25,496 nt of DNA, taken from QYOJ01 sp043810345. Lineage in GTDB: Bacteria; Bacteroidota; Bacteroidia; Bacteroidales; FEN-979. Positions within the stretch are counted from its first letter, which is position 1. Every line of letters starts with the position of its first letter. The DNA is taken from contig JBDROF010000123.1 of the NCBI GenBank assembly GCA_043810345.1, forward strand, positions 1 to 25,496, written 5' to 3'. Below are positions 6,940-14,089 of the stretch, piece by piece. The translations under genes and the position numbers were made by a program. The notes below the pieces were generated by a model. It saw only the letters and a list, made by a program, of their open reading frames with translations, had not been told where the DNA came from and did no database searches.

Positions 6940-9900
6940 ATGAAGATTTACAAACGCCTCAATACCCTCCTTGGCTGGGGGGTCTTTCTGATCGCAACAG
7001 TGGTGTATATCATCACTTCTGAGCCCACCATGAGCTTCTGGGATTGTGGTGAATACATTGCCACGGCATACAAACTTGAAGTGGGTCATCCCCCCGGAGC
7101 ACCGCTCTTTCAGATACTTGGCCGGTTCTTCTCCCTTTTTGCTATGGGGGATGTCACCCAGGTAGCCAGGATGGTGAACACCATGTCGGCCCTCTCCAGC
7201 AGTTTTACTATCCTCTTTCTCTTCTGGTCGATCACCATGATCGCGAAAAAGATTGCCTTACTGAAAGGAGATGAGATGAACGAAGGAAAAATGTTTGCGA
7301 TCCTGGGTGCCGGGCTGGTTGGTTCGCTGGCTTACACCTTTAGCGATTCCTTCTGGTTCTCGGCTGTTGAAGGCGAGGTGTATGCCATGTCCTCTTTTTT
7401 TACGGCGATCGTTTTCTGGGCGATCCTGAAGTGGGAAGAGCATGCAGAGGAACGGCATACCTACCGCTGGCTGATCCTGATCGCCTACCTGATGGGTCTT
7501 TCGATCGGCGTGCATATGCTCAACCTGCTGGCCATTCCTGCCATCACCCTGGTATACTATTTCAAAAAATATAAAAACCCCAACTGGAAAGGGATCCTGC
7601 TGGCCATGGGGGTCTCGGTGATCATCCTGGCCATCGTAATGTACATCATCATTCCCGTCATCGTCAAGCTGGCGGGCTGGTTTGAGCTCCTCTTTGTGAA
7701 CACCATCGGATTACCCTTCAATACCGGGACGATCATCTATTTCATCCTCCTGATCGGGCTGCTGGTCTGGGGATTGATCTACACCCACCGGAAGCTCAAA
7801 CCGGTTCTTAACACTATCCTCATCTCCTTCGTCTTTATCCTGATAGGATACTCCTCCTTCTTTTTACTGGTGATCCGGAGTAACGCCGATCCACCCATCG
7901 ACGAGAACAATCCCGAAAACGCCATGTACCTCCTTGCGTATCTCAACCGGGAGCAGTATGGCGACTGGCCACTGGTAAAGGGCCAGTACTACAATGCTCC
8001 GGTGGTGGGCCGGGAAGATGGCAATCCGGTGTACGCTAAGGATGAGGCGGCCAGGAAGTATGTTGTCATCGACGACCGGAAAGGAACAATTCCTGTGTTC
8101 GACGAACGGTTTACTACCATCTTCCCCCGGATGTGGGCCAGCATGGAGCAGCGGTACGAAGATGGATACAAACAATGGGGGCGGATCAAAGGGGTACCGG
8201 TACAGGTGAAGGAGGGCGATCAGACGAAAACCCTTGCCAAACCGACCTTCGGAGAGAACTTCCGGTTCTTCTGGAACTACCAGGTAATCTATATGTATTA
8301 CCGCTACTTCATGTGGAATTTCGTGGGGAGGCAGAATGACGTACAGGGTTTTGGCAACAAGATCGACGGAAACTGGAAGAGCGGGATCCCCTTCATCGAT
8401 CGGTGGCGCCTGGGGCGACAGGACATTCCCGAAAGCCTTCGGTCGAATGCAGATAATAAATTTTATTTTCTCCCGCTGATCCTCGGACTGGTGGGACTGA
8501 TCTTCACCATCCGGAAGGATTATAAAAGCGCCCTGGTGATCGGTCTCCTTTTCCTGATGACCGGATTGGCCATTGTCTTCTACCTCAACCAGTATGCTCC
8601 ACAGCCCCGGGAACGGGACTACGCTTACGCCGCCTCCTTTTATGCCTTTGCCATCTGGATCGGGCTGGGCGTGCTGGCCCTCTTCGAATGGCTTTCCAGG
8701 TGGTTGAATCCAAAGATCTCTGCCATCGTGGTTGCAGTTCTTTCGCTGGCACTGGTTCCCGGGATCATGGCCCGGCAGGGATGGGATGATCACGACCGGT
8801 CAGGGCGATCAGCCGCCCTGGCAATCGCCATCAACTACCTTAATTCGTGTGAACCCAATGCCATTCTTTTTGCCAATGGTGATAACGACACCTTCCCGCT
8901 CTGGTATGCCCAGGAGGTGGAGGGGATCCGGACCGATGTCAGGGTGGTGAACCTCAGCCTGCTAAACACCGAATGGTACATTGATCAGATGAAACGCAAA
9001 GCTTACGACTCTGATCCTGTGCCTTTCTCCCTGACAAAGGATAAGTACCATACCGGAAACCATGATGTGACCTATCTGCTTGAGGATCCGGCGCTGAAAG
9101 AGAGGTACATCAATGTCAGGGATATTTTCGATGTGATCAACAACAATGAACAGCGACTCAAGAGGAAGACCCAGGTTGGCACCATCGACTACCTTCCCAC
9201 CAAGAAGTTCATGGTGAACTACGATTCTGGTCGGATAGTCAGCAAAGGACTGATCCCTGAACAGCTGGCCAGCAGGATGGAACCCATCCGGTGGACCATT
9301 AACCGTCAGGCCATCGAAAAGAACAATCTGATGATCCTGGACCTGCTTGCGACCAACAACTGGGAACGGCCGGTCTATTTTGTGATGACTACCGGTCCGG
9401 GCACCTATCTTGGCCTCGATCCCTGGTTCTTCCTGGAGGGTCTGACCTTCCGCTTGCTTCCGGTCAAAGCGATACCGTCGGCCGACGGCCAGACTGGTGA
9501 GGTGAATGCCGACCTGATGTACGACCATGTGGTCAACAAATTTGTTTGGGGAAACATTGAGAATCCCGGGGTTTACATCGATGATAACATTACCCGGATG
9601 GTCATGAATCTCCGGAACCTGATGAGCCGTTTGGCTTTAGCTCTGATCGAAGAGGGGAAACCGGATTCGGCCAAGGTGGTGATGGATCTCTCCCTGGAGA
9701 AGATGCCGGATACCAAGGTCCCCTATGATTACTTTGTCCTGCCGCTGGCAAAGGGATATTATGCACTGGGCGATACCTCCGTCGGGAAAGAGATCATGAA
9801 GCGGATCAACCGGTATAAGACGGAAGAGCTGGAATATTACTTCAGCTTCCCGGATAAAGACCTTCCCTCACTGGATATGAGCATCCAGGAGGCGCTCTTC

Positions 9901-10020
9901 ACCACCAACAAGTTGGTTGAGGCCGCACGTGTACTGAAGGAGGATGAGCTGGCTTCCGAAGCCGAAGCCACGCTCAATCAGTATTACAATCTCTACATGC
10001 AGAAAGTGTACCGGCCGTGA
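6940..10020 (+). CDS. DUF2723 / GT117-family membrane glycosyltransferase
   Basis: A 1026-residue multi-spanning membrane protein. The start is ATG 6940 (MKIYKRLNTLLGWGVF). The DUF2723 signature is clear: SEPTMSFWDCGEYIATAYKL followed by VGHPPGAPLFQILGRFFS. The acidic D/E pair in the first loop is typical of GT-C transferases using lipid-linked sugars. About a dozen hydrophobic segments cover the N-terminal two thirds, including a second block near residue 510-610 with NQYAPQPRERDYAYAASFYA. A soluble, probably periplasmic, C-terminal part follows (NGDNDTFPLWYAQEVEG onward). The human relative TMEM260 is a protein O-mannosyltransferase; a role in protein or envelope glycosylation is therefore an inference. 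The downstream deacetylase overlaps its stop by 4 nt. Confidence 0.88.
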   Translation: MKIYKRLNTLLGWGVFLIATVVYIITSEPTMSFWDCGEYIATAYKLEVGHPPGAPLFQILGRFFSLFAMGDVTQVARMVNTMSALSSSFTILFLFWSITMIAKKIALLKGDEMNEGKMFAILGAGLVGSLAYTFSDSFWFSAVEGEVYAMSSFFTAIVFWAILKWEEHAEERHTYRWLILIAYLMGLSIGVHMLNLLAIPAITLVYYFKKYKNPNWKGILLAMGVSVIILAIVMYIIIPVIVKLAGWFELLFVNTIGLPFNTGTIIYFILLIGLLVWGLIYTHRKLKPVLNTILISFVFILIGYSSFFLLVIRSNADPPIDENNPENAMYLLAYLNREQYGDWPLVKGQYYNAPVVGREDGNPVYAKDEAARKYVVIDDRKGTIPVFDERFTTIFPRMWASMEQRYEDGYKQWGRIKGVPVQVKEGDQTKTLAKPTFGENFRFFWNYQVIYMYYRYFMWNFVGRQNDVQGFGNKIDGNWKSGIPFIDRWRLGRQDIPESLRSNADNKFYFLPLILGLVGLIFTIRKDYKSALVIGLLFLMTGLAIVFYLNQYAPQPRERDYAYAASFYAFAIWIGLGVLALFEWLSRWLNPKISAIVVAVLSLALVPGIMARQGWDDHDRSGRSAALAIAINYLNSCEPNAILFANGDNDTFPLWYAQEVEGIRTDVRVVNLSLLNTEWYIDQMKRKAYDSDPVPFSLTKDKYHTGNHDVTYLLEDPALKERYINVRDIFDVINNNEQRLKRKTQVGTIDYLPTKKFMVNYDSGRIVSKGLIPEQLASRMEPIRWTINRQAIEKNNLMILDLLATNNWERPVYFVMTTGPGTYLGLDPWFFLEGLTFRLLPVKAIPSADGQTGEVNADLMYDHVVNKFVWGNIENPGVYIDDNITRMVMNLRNLMSRLALALIEEGKPDSAKVVMDLSLEKMPDTKVPYDYFVLPLAKGYYALGDTSVGKEIMKRINRYKTEELEYYFSFPDKDLPSLDMSIQEALFTTNKLVEAARVLKEDELASEAEATLNQYYNLYMQKVYRP

Positions 10021-10664
10021 AAAAGAGATTTACAAAATGCCCTTTTATCTGCCGTTTCTTCAGCCGTGAGCATCTCATCTGCGACATTCCCACCACGGAC
10101 AAGGAGATCTTCCTCACCTTCGACGACGGGCCCATCCCGGAGATCACCCCGGCTATCCTCGATATCCTGAAGGAGCGGGGGGTGCAGGCCACCTTTTTCT
10201 GTGTAGGCGCCAACGTGGCTGCCAACCCTGATCTCTTCGAACGGCTGAGAGGAGATGGACATGCTATAGGAAATCACACCTATCACCATCTTCATGGATG
10301 GAAAAGCCCTCCGGCCGCCTATGTGGAGGATGTTACCCGCTTCGAATCCCTGTTTCAGACACGCCTCTTCCGGCCTCCTTATGGGAAATTCACGCCTTCG
10401 CAATACCTTCTGTTACGAAAGAAGTACTTATTTGTCCTGTGGAGTGTACTGGTGCACGACTACAGCCGCCGGATCAAGCCGGAGCAATGTCTCGAGATCG
10501 CCATTCGTTCCACCCGCCCCGGCTCAATCGTCTTGTTCCACGACAGCCTCAAAGCGGCAGAAAAGGTGCTCTTTGCCCTTCCCCGGTTCCTGGATCACTT
10601 TCTGGAGAAGGGGTACAGGTTTCGGGTCCTTGACAGTCAGAAATGCAGGAATGCAGGAATGTAG
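10017..10664 (+). CDS. NodB-type polysaccharide deacetylase
   Basis: A 215-residue protein with a complete NodB domain. Motif 1 is LTFDDGP, with the catalytic base and metal Asp. Motif 2 is GNHTYHH, supplying the metal-binding His pair. Motif 3 is RPPYG, motif 4 WSVLVHDY and motif 5 VLFHDS. Such enzymes remove N- or O-acetyl groups from glycans such as chitin oligomers, peptidoglycan or surface polysaccharide; the substrate here is unknown. No clear signal peptide is seen. It starts with GTG at 10017, overlapping the GT117 stop as GTGA, so translation is probably coupled. The last residues (KCRNAGM) and the TAG stop lie inside a repeat tract, so the native C-terminus probably ended near RVL. 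Confidence 0.9.
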   Translation: MKKRFTKCPFICRFFSREHLICDIPTTDKEIFLTFDDGPIPEITPAILDILKERGVQATFFCVGANVAANPDLFERLRGDGHAIGNHTYHHLHGWKSPPAAYVEDVTRFESLFQTRLFRPPYGKFTPSQYLLLRKKYLFVLWSVLVHDYSRRIKPEQCLEIAIRSTRPGSIVLFHDSLKAAEKVLFALPRFLDHFLEKGYRFRVLDSQKCRNAGM

Positions 10665-10703
10665 GGATGCAGAATTCAGAATGCAGAATTCAGAATGCAG
10701 AAT
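10641..10703 (+). repeat. 7/8-bp GAATGCA/GAATTCA tract containing the deacetylase stop
   Basis: The tract starts with 8-bp GGAATGCA-type units within the last codons. It then continues as strictly alternating 7-bp units GAATTCA and GAATGCA. The TAG stop at 10662-10664 is inside it. Confidence 0.8.
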
Positions 10704-10710
10704 CTGTAGG

Positions 10711-10727
10711 TCCGCCTGTCCGCCTGT
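10711..10727 (-). repeat. Short GGACAGGC (8-bp) repeat
   Basis: On the minus strand this reads ACAGGCGGACAGGCGGA, the same unit as at 5231-5267. It lies 11 nt beyond the stop of the ORF6N remnant, in the same orientation relative to that gene. Confidence 0.65.
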
Positions 10728-10738
10728 TATGTCAATGA

Positions 10739-10864
10739 CTATTTCAGTTTTTTTCCACTCAAATTAGTTAAATTGTCTAACATTCCTTTCTGACCAAGAA
10801 TAAGGTAGATCTTATCCATTACAACTTCATCAGGTATCATGATTTTATTTGTATCATTCCCCAT
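10739..10864 (-). pseudogene. Truncated ORF6N-domain gene remnant
   Basis: A 41-residue frame starts at ATG 10864. Its beginning, MGNDTNKIMIPDEVVMDKIY, then LILGQKGMLD, is a good match to the N-terminus of ORF6N proteins, including the paralog in this window (IPDELIMNKILIVRGVKVMID). The following sequence (NLTNLSGKKLK, then TAG) only loosely keeps the DLAELYGV region and stops where a complete protein would go on for over 100 residues. It lies 20 nt downstream of radC on the same strand. I read it as a decayed gene end, not a functional small protein. The rest of 10665-10884 holds only repeat tracts. Confidence 0.65.
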
Positions 10865-10884
10865 TCCTGCTCATTCTTGTAATT

Positions 10885-11583
10885 TCATAACATGCCATTA
10901 TCCGCAAAACTGAAGAACCCATTTTCCGACACGATGATGTGATCGAGTACTGAAACTTCGAGGAGTTTTCCGGCTTCCACGATCCTGGTGGTGATGCGGA
11001 TGTCGGATTCACTGGGTTTGGTGTTCCCTGACGGGTGATTGTGTCCCAGGATGATGCTGCTGGCATGATGATCCAGTGCAATTTTGAAGATCTTTTTCGG
11101 ATCGACCACGGTGCCGGAGATGCCTCCTTCGCTGATGCACTCTTTACGGACAAGACGGTTCCCGCGGTTCAGCAGCAGGATCCAGAACTCTTCGTAAGGT
11201 TTATCAGCCATGATTGTCCTGAAGATGGAGAAGGCGTCCTGACTTCTCTTGACCAACGATTTTCCGGGCGGAACAGAATCGTTCCTTCGCCTCCCCAGTT
11301 CCAGAGCAGCCGCAATAGCTATCGCCCGTGCCGGTCCCACGCCACGGTATTTTTTCAGGTCGTGTATGGTTAACCTTCCCAGTTCCATCAGGTTATCGCC
11401 TACCGCTTCCAGGATGCCTTTGGCGATCTCTACAGCCGTCATCTCCTGTGTCCCCGAGCCGATCAGGATCGCGATCAACTCCGCATCACTCAGAGCATGC
11501 CTCCCCTTCAGCATCAACTTCTCCCGTGGACGATCCTCTTCCGCCCATTGTTTGATGGTAATGTGTTTTGAATACTTTTGCAT
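10885..11583 (-). CDS. radC: RadC-family JAB/MPN-domain protein
   Basis: A 232-residue protein of the standard RadC length. Residues ~10-100 hold the N-terminal UPF0758 region: WAEEDRPREKLMLKGRHAL, DAELIAILIGSGT, and a helix-hairpin-helix-like LKKYRGVGPARAIAIAAALE. The C-terminal MPN/JAMM domain has EFWILLLN and the metal-binding ILGHNHPSGNTKPSESD. RadC was named for DNA repair in E. coli, but that role is disputed; it is probably a DNA-associated metalloprotein. The ATG at 11583 is secure because the first residues (MQKYSKHITIKQWAEEDRPR) follow the family. It is divergent from birA, whose promoter appears to overlap the first codons of radC. Confidence 0.93.
   Translation of the reverse strand: MQKYSKHITIKQWAEEDRPREKLMLKGRHALSDAELIAILIGSGTQEMTAVEIAKGILEAVGDNLMELGRLTIHDLKKYRGVGPARAIAIAAALELGRRRNDSVPPGKSLVKRSQDAFSIFRTIMADKPYEEFWILLLNRGNRLVRKECISEGGISGTVVDPKKIFKIALDHHASSIILGHNHPSGNTKPSESDIRITTRIVEAGKLLEVSVLDHIIVSENGFFSFADNGML
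11551..11580 (+). promoter_or_regulatory. Bacteroidota-type promoter for birA
   Basis: TTTG (11551-11554), an 18-nt spacer, and TACTTTTG (11573-11580) give both consensus elements. A start of transcription near 11587 leaves a leader of ~60 nt before ATG 11649. The boxes lie over the start of radC, so the two genes may interfere transcriptionally. Confidence 0.6.
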
Positions 11584-11648
11584 CTTTTTTCCCGTTAATC
11601 AGGGAAGAGGGCAAAAGGTTATACATTCGTCTTAAGAAAACCTTCGTT

Positions 11649-12392
11649 ATGGGGAGAATTGGCCATCCATTCATTGATCTGGAGGAGGTTGACTCAACCA
11701 ACCTTTATGCCGAAAGGATGCTCCGCAAGGGTTCTGTGGAAGAAGGCACTGTGATCCGGGCAAAGTTTCAGACGGCCGGAAAGGGACAGGGCGATAACCG
11801 TTGGGAGAGTGAGCCCCGACAAAACCTCACCTTTTCGATTGTGCTCCATCCCCGGTTTCTACCACCCGGACACCAGTTTCTTATCAACAAAGCGATCTCT
11901 CTCGGAGTGCTGGACTTTTTGTCCGCTTATGTGGATGGAGCAACCGTAAAGTGGCCAAACGACATCCTGATCGGATCGAAAAAGATCGGGGGAATCCTGA
12001 TCCAGCATATCGTGGAAGGGGAAACCCTGGAGACTACCATTGTAGGGATTGGGCTTAACGTCAACCAAACGAAGTTTGACCAACACCTCCCCCAGGCGGT
12101 TTCGCTGTTTCTGATCCTGCACCGGGAACTTGAGTTGAAAGAGGCCCTGATTCTACTGTGCAATGCCCTGGAGAAGAGGTATTCTCTGTTAAGAGTGAAT
12201 GAAACGGAAAAATTGGAATCTGATTTCTGCCATGTACTCTTGAACTATCAGGAGGAGAAACCATTCCTGGTCGATGGCCGGGAGATTCCGGGGACCATCC
12301 AGGGCGTTGATGAATTCGGAAGGTTGCTTGTGCAACATCCGGGAAGGCCGGTGAAAGCATATGCACACGGAGAGATAGGGTACTTATTGTAG
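11649..12392 (+). CDS. birA: Biotin--[acetyl-CoA-carboxylase] ligase
   Basis: A 247-residue cytoplasmic biotin protein ligase. It activates biotin with ATP and attaches it to the lysine of biotin carboxyl carrier proteins. The motifs are in place: DSTNLYAERM, the adenylate-binding QTAGKGQGDNRWES (the GRGRxGR equivalent), KWPNDILIGSKKIGGILIQ and VGIGLNVNQ, and a small SH3-like C-terminal domain. There is no N-terminal winged helix, so it is the group I type without repressor function. The open frame extends upstream to 11568, but that part overlaps the start of radC and lacks family sequence, so ATG 11649 is chosen. The TAG stop is the first triplet of a 7-bp repeat tract. Confidence 0.93.
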   Translation: MGRIGHPFIDLEEVDSTNLYAERMLRKGSVEEGTVIRAKFQTAGKGQGDNRWESEPRQNLTFSIVLHPRFLPPGHQFLINKAISLGVLDFLSAYVDGATVKWPNDILIGSKKIGGILIQHIVEGETLETTIVGIGLNVNQTKFDQHLPQAVSLFLILHRELELKEALILLCNALEKRYSLLRVNETEKLESDFCHVLLNYQEEKPFLVDGREIPGTIQGVDEFGRLLVQHPGRPVKAYAHGEIGYLL

Positions 12393-12448
12393 TCCGCAGT
12401 CTTCAGTCCGCAGTCCGCAGTCTTCAGTCCGCAGTCCGCAGTCTTCAG
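12390..12448 (+). repeat. 7-bp AGTCCGC/AGTCTTC tract starting at the birA stop codon
   Basis: Eight units of AGTCCGC or AGTCTTC follow without interruption from the TAG stop. The first 26 nt (12390-12415) are the exact reverse complement of 12939-12964, so this is one arm of a long inverted pair around the IVS-type gene. Confidence 0.85.
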
Positions 12449-12544
12449 ATAAATTTAAAAAAATCACTCTGACCATATAACCTTTTGACTGTTTAGTGGA
12501 TTAATGGGGAAACGAGATAAGAAATAGGAAATTTTAAAAAATTA

Positions 12545-12889
12545 TTGGTTTATCAAAAGGCCTTTGGTCTAGCAATGGATATATATCATCTTACAAAGGG
12601 CTTTCCAAAAGAAGAAAGATATTCACTTTCATCCCAGATCATTCGATCTTCGAGGTCTGTATGCTCAAATTTAGCCGAAGGCTATAGAAAGAGGCACTAT
12701 CCGGCCCACTTTATCAGCAAAATATCTGATGCTGATATGGAGAACAGCGAGACACTTGTGTGGATTGACTTCGCCTATGCTTGTGCCTTTATTAATCATG
12801 TCACAGCTGTTGAATATGAAAATCGAATAAAAGAAATAGGACAGATGTTAAATCATATGATTAAATTTCCTGAAAAATACCAGGAATAA
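12545..12889 (+). CDS. Four-helix-bundle protein, 23S rRNA intervening-sequence type
   Basis: A 114-residue protein matching the PF05635 family: VYQKAFGLAMDIYHLTKGFP, YSLSSQIIRSSRSVCSNLAE, YRKRHYPAHFISKISDAD and ENSETLVWIDFA. Members are helical bundles first seen encoded in 23S rRNA intervening sequences and are common as stand-alone genes in Bacteroidota; their role is unknown. No ATG fits. The usable start is TTG 12545, but the codons before it read IGNFKKL, like the family's N-terminus (MGNFK-L), with ATA (12524-12526) where ATG would be expected. The start codon may therefore have mutated, and expression is doubtful. The gene is visibly AT-rich compared with its neighbours and is bracketed by inverted repeat tracts. 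Confidence 0.8.
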   Translation: MVYQKAFGLAMDIYHLTKGFPKEERYSLSSQIIRSSRSVCSNLAEGYRKRHYPAHFISKISDADMENSETLVWIDFAYACAFINHVTAVEYENRIKEIGQMLNHMIKFPEKYQE

Positions 12890-12926
12890 TCTTAGTTGAA
12901 AGAGTATTGAAATTCTTGTACGACCA

Positions 12927-12964
12927 TTGAAGACTGAAGACTGCGGACTGAAGACTGCGGACTA
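12927..12964 (-). repeat. 7-bp AGTCCGC/AGTCTTC tract starting at the beta-barrel gene's stop
   Basis: On the minus strand the tract begins with the TAG stop (12964-12962) and continues as AGTCCGC, AGTCTTC, AGTCCGC, AGTCTTC, AGTCTTC. Its first 26 nt are identical to the tract after birA read on the plus strand, forming an inverted pair 523 nt apart. Confidence 0.85.
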
Positions 12965-13729
12965 ATTATAACGTTTCCCAAACGTAAAGCTCAGGTACAG
13001 CGTCAAAAACAGGTTATGCTTCGGGTTGTAGGCCATGATCGGAATACCGATCGGGGAGAAGTCGAGGCAGGCGCCTGCTTCAAGGGCTTTGGGACGCCTG
13101 TTAGTATTTCCGAACTCAAACTCCAGTCCGGTCCGGGCATAGATGCCGGGGTAAAATTTCAGTTCCAGAACACCGGCAAGCAGTGATGACCGGCCGTATA
13201 TATCATCGGCAAAATGGTTTTCAGGATCGTACCGCTCTTCCTTAAGTTCATACTCATACATGCTGGTTGGATAGATGATATACAGGTAGATCGGTTTTGC
13301 CAATCCGACCGATACACCGCCCATCCACAGGATACTCAACTGAACACCGCCCCAGTACGGTTTGCGGTTCAGGATGTAGTGTTGACCGGTACCAGCACGA
13401 AGGAATGAAACGGAATTCACTTTCCCGTATATATAGCTTTTGGAATCAGCATAATATGGATTCAGGACGCGGATCTCTTTGGCCGATTTATAGGTTGAGT
13501 ACTCTGCTTCCCACATCCAGAGCCTCAGTGCGGTACGATTTTTCCCGTACCGGAACTTCAGTCCCCACCCGTTTGTATGAATCAGGGCGCCCAGGGCCCA
13601 CTGTTTCTCCATCAGGACATTGTCGGGCAGCGTCTCAGGTTCAGGTTGATACTGGGCTTGGGTCGCATGACCCAGCAGGCAAAATATGGGAACGAGAATA
13701 AAGATCAGATATGCTTGTACCCGTTTCAT
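12962..13729 (-). CDS. Conserved Bacteroidota outer-membrane beta-barrel-like protein
   Basis: A 255-residue exported protein; start taken at ATG 13729, where MKRVQAYLIFILVPIFCLLG begins a signal peptide ending near ATQAQ. The longer frame from 13786 would put 19 non-signal residues in front and cross the promoter. The mature part is full of alternating aromatic/hydrophobic strands (WALGALIHTNGWGLKFRYG, RTALRLWMWEAEY, KSYIYGKVNSVSFLRAGTG, LELKFYPGIYARTGLEFEFG, FLTLYLSFTFGKRYN), as expected for a membrane barrel. It resembles uncharacterised conserved proteins of Bacteroidales that end in GKRYN, so the C-terminus appears native even though a repeat tract begins at the stop codon. Function unknown. 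Confidence 0.75.
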   Translation of the reverse strand: MKRVQAYLIFILVPIFCLLGHATQAQYQPEPETLPDNVLMEKQWALGALIHTNGWGLKFRYGKNRTALRLWMWEAEYSTYKSAKEIRVLNPYYADSKSYIYGKVNSVSFLRAGTGQHYILNRKPYWGGVQLSILWMGGVSVGLAKPIYLYIIYPTSMYEYELKEERYDPENHFADDIYGRSSLLAGVLELKFYPGIYARTGLEFEFGNTNRRPKALEAGACLDFSPIGIPIMAYNPKHNLFLTLYLSFTFGKRYN

Positions 13730-13754
13730 TCGCAGCGGAGCTAATGTGGTGATA

Positions 13755-13762
13755 CAAAGGTA
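13755..13762 (-). promoter_or_regulatory. Candidate -7 box for the beta-barrel gene
   Basis: The minus strand reads TACCTTTG, a perfect TAnnTTTG, 25 nt upstream of ATG 13729. It directly follows the terminator hairpin of the upstream lipoprotein gene, so the two genes appear to be separate transcription units. Confidence 0.45.
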
Positions 13763-13767
13763 AAAAG

Positions 13768-13803
13768 AAAAGTAGGGGCAATTCATGAATTACCCCTACT
13801 TTT
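13768..13803 (-). terminator. Hairpin terminator after the small lipoprotein gene
   Basis: An 11-bp stem (AAAAGTAGGGG with CCCCTACTTTT) is topped by the palindrome AATTCATGAATT, with a single mismatched pair. On the minus strand it is followed by CTTTTCTTTTT-like T-rich sequence. It lies 22 nt after the lipoprotein stop; the near-perfect symmetry could also allow function in the plus direction. Confidence 0.75.
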
Positions 13804-13825
13804 TATAGAATAAATCGTTGATCCG

Positions 13826-13951
13826 TTAATGTCGTTCCACCTGGTACCGGTTTTTCTCACCGTACGCAGCACATCGCTGGCCTGTGGTGCACGAAGAAAC
13901 AATCATGCCGGTCACTACGATCGTCAACACCATGATGATGACTTTTTTCAT
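13826..13951 (-). CDS. Small 41-residue lipoprotein
   Basis: ATG 13951 starts MKKVIIMVLTIVVTGMIVSSC, a signal peptide with a lipobox (IVSSC), so the Cys would be lipidated. The mature peptide is only about 21 residues: CTTGQRCAAYGEKNRYQVER-H, with a second Cys seven residues on. The longer frame to 14029 is rejected because it puts 26 non-signal residues before the signal peptide and crosses the promoter. Promoter, lipobox and terminator are all present, so it is very likely a real gene despite its size. Short Cys-containing lipoproteins of this kind occur in Bacteroidota; their role is unknown. Confidence 0.75.
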   Translation of the reverse strand: MKKVIIMVLTIVVTGMIVSSCTTGQRCAAYGEKNRYQVERH

Positions 13952-13989
13952 ATTTTTGATGGATAGACTCATAATAAAAGATTTGGACA

Positions 13990-14019
13990 CAAAATTACGC
14001 AATTCTATGTTACTAACAA
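13990..14019 (-). promoter_or_regulatory. Canonical Bacteroidota promoter of the small lipoprotein
   Basis: On the minus strand TTG (14019-14017), exactly 19 nt, then TAATTTTG (13997-13990). Both boxes and the spacing fit the -33/-7 consensus. The -7 box is 38 nt upstream of ATG 13951. Confidence 0.65.
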
Positions 14020-14035
14020 CTTTTTTCACGAGTTA

Positions 14036-14065
14036 TTGCGTAAAATTATTAACTGCATAAGTTTA
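14036..14065 (+). promoter_or_regulatory. Candidate promoter of ung
   Basis: TTG (14036-14038), 19 nt, then TAAGTTTA (14058-14065), one base off TAnnTTTG. The spacing is ideal and the -7 box is 24 nt upstream of ATG 14090. It is back-to-back with the lipoprotein promoter. Confidence 0.5.
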
Positions 14066-14089
14066 TAATCTCAGAAAGATATAACCGAT

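Noticed and set aside
7864..8793. Long minus-strand open frame of 309 codons
   Set aside because: Low-complexity, Pro/His-rich antisense shadow of the GT117 gene.
12545..12889. Four-helix-bundle gene as an Avd-type accessory protein of a diversity-generating retroelement
   Set aside because: No reverse transcriptase or template/variable repeat pair lies nearby, and the sequence fits the 23S intervening-sequence family better.
12390..12964. 23S rRNA intervening sequence within an rRNA gene
   Set aside because: No rRNA sequence flanks it; the neighbours are birA and a beta-barrel gene.
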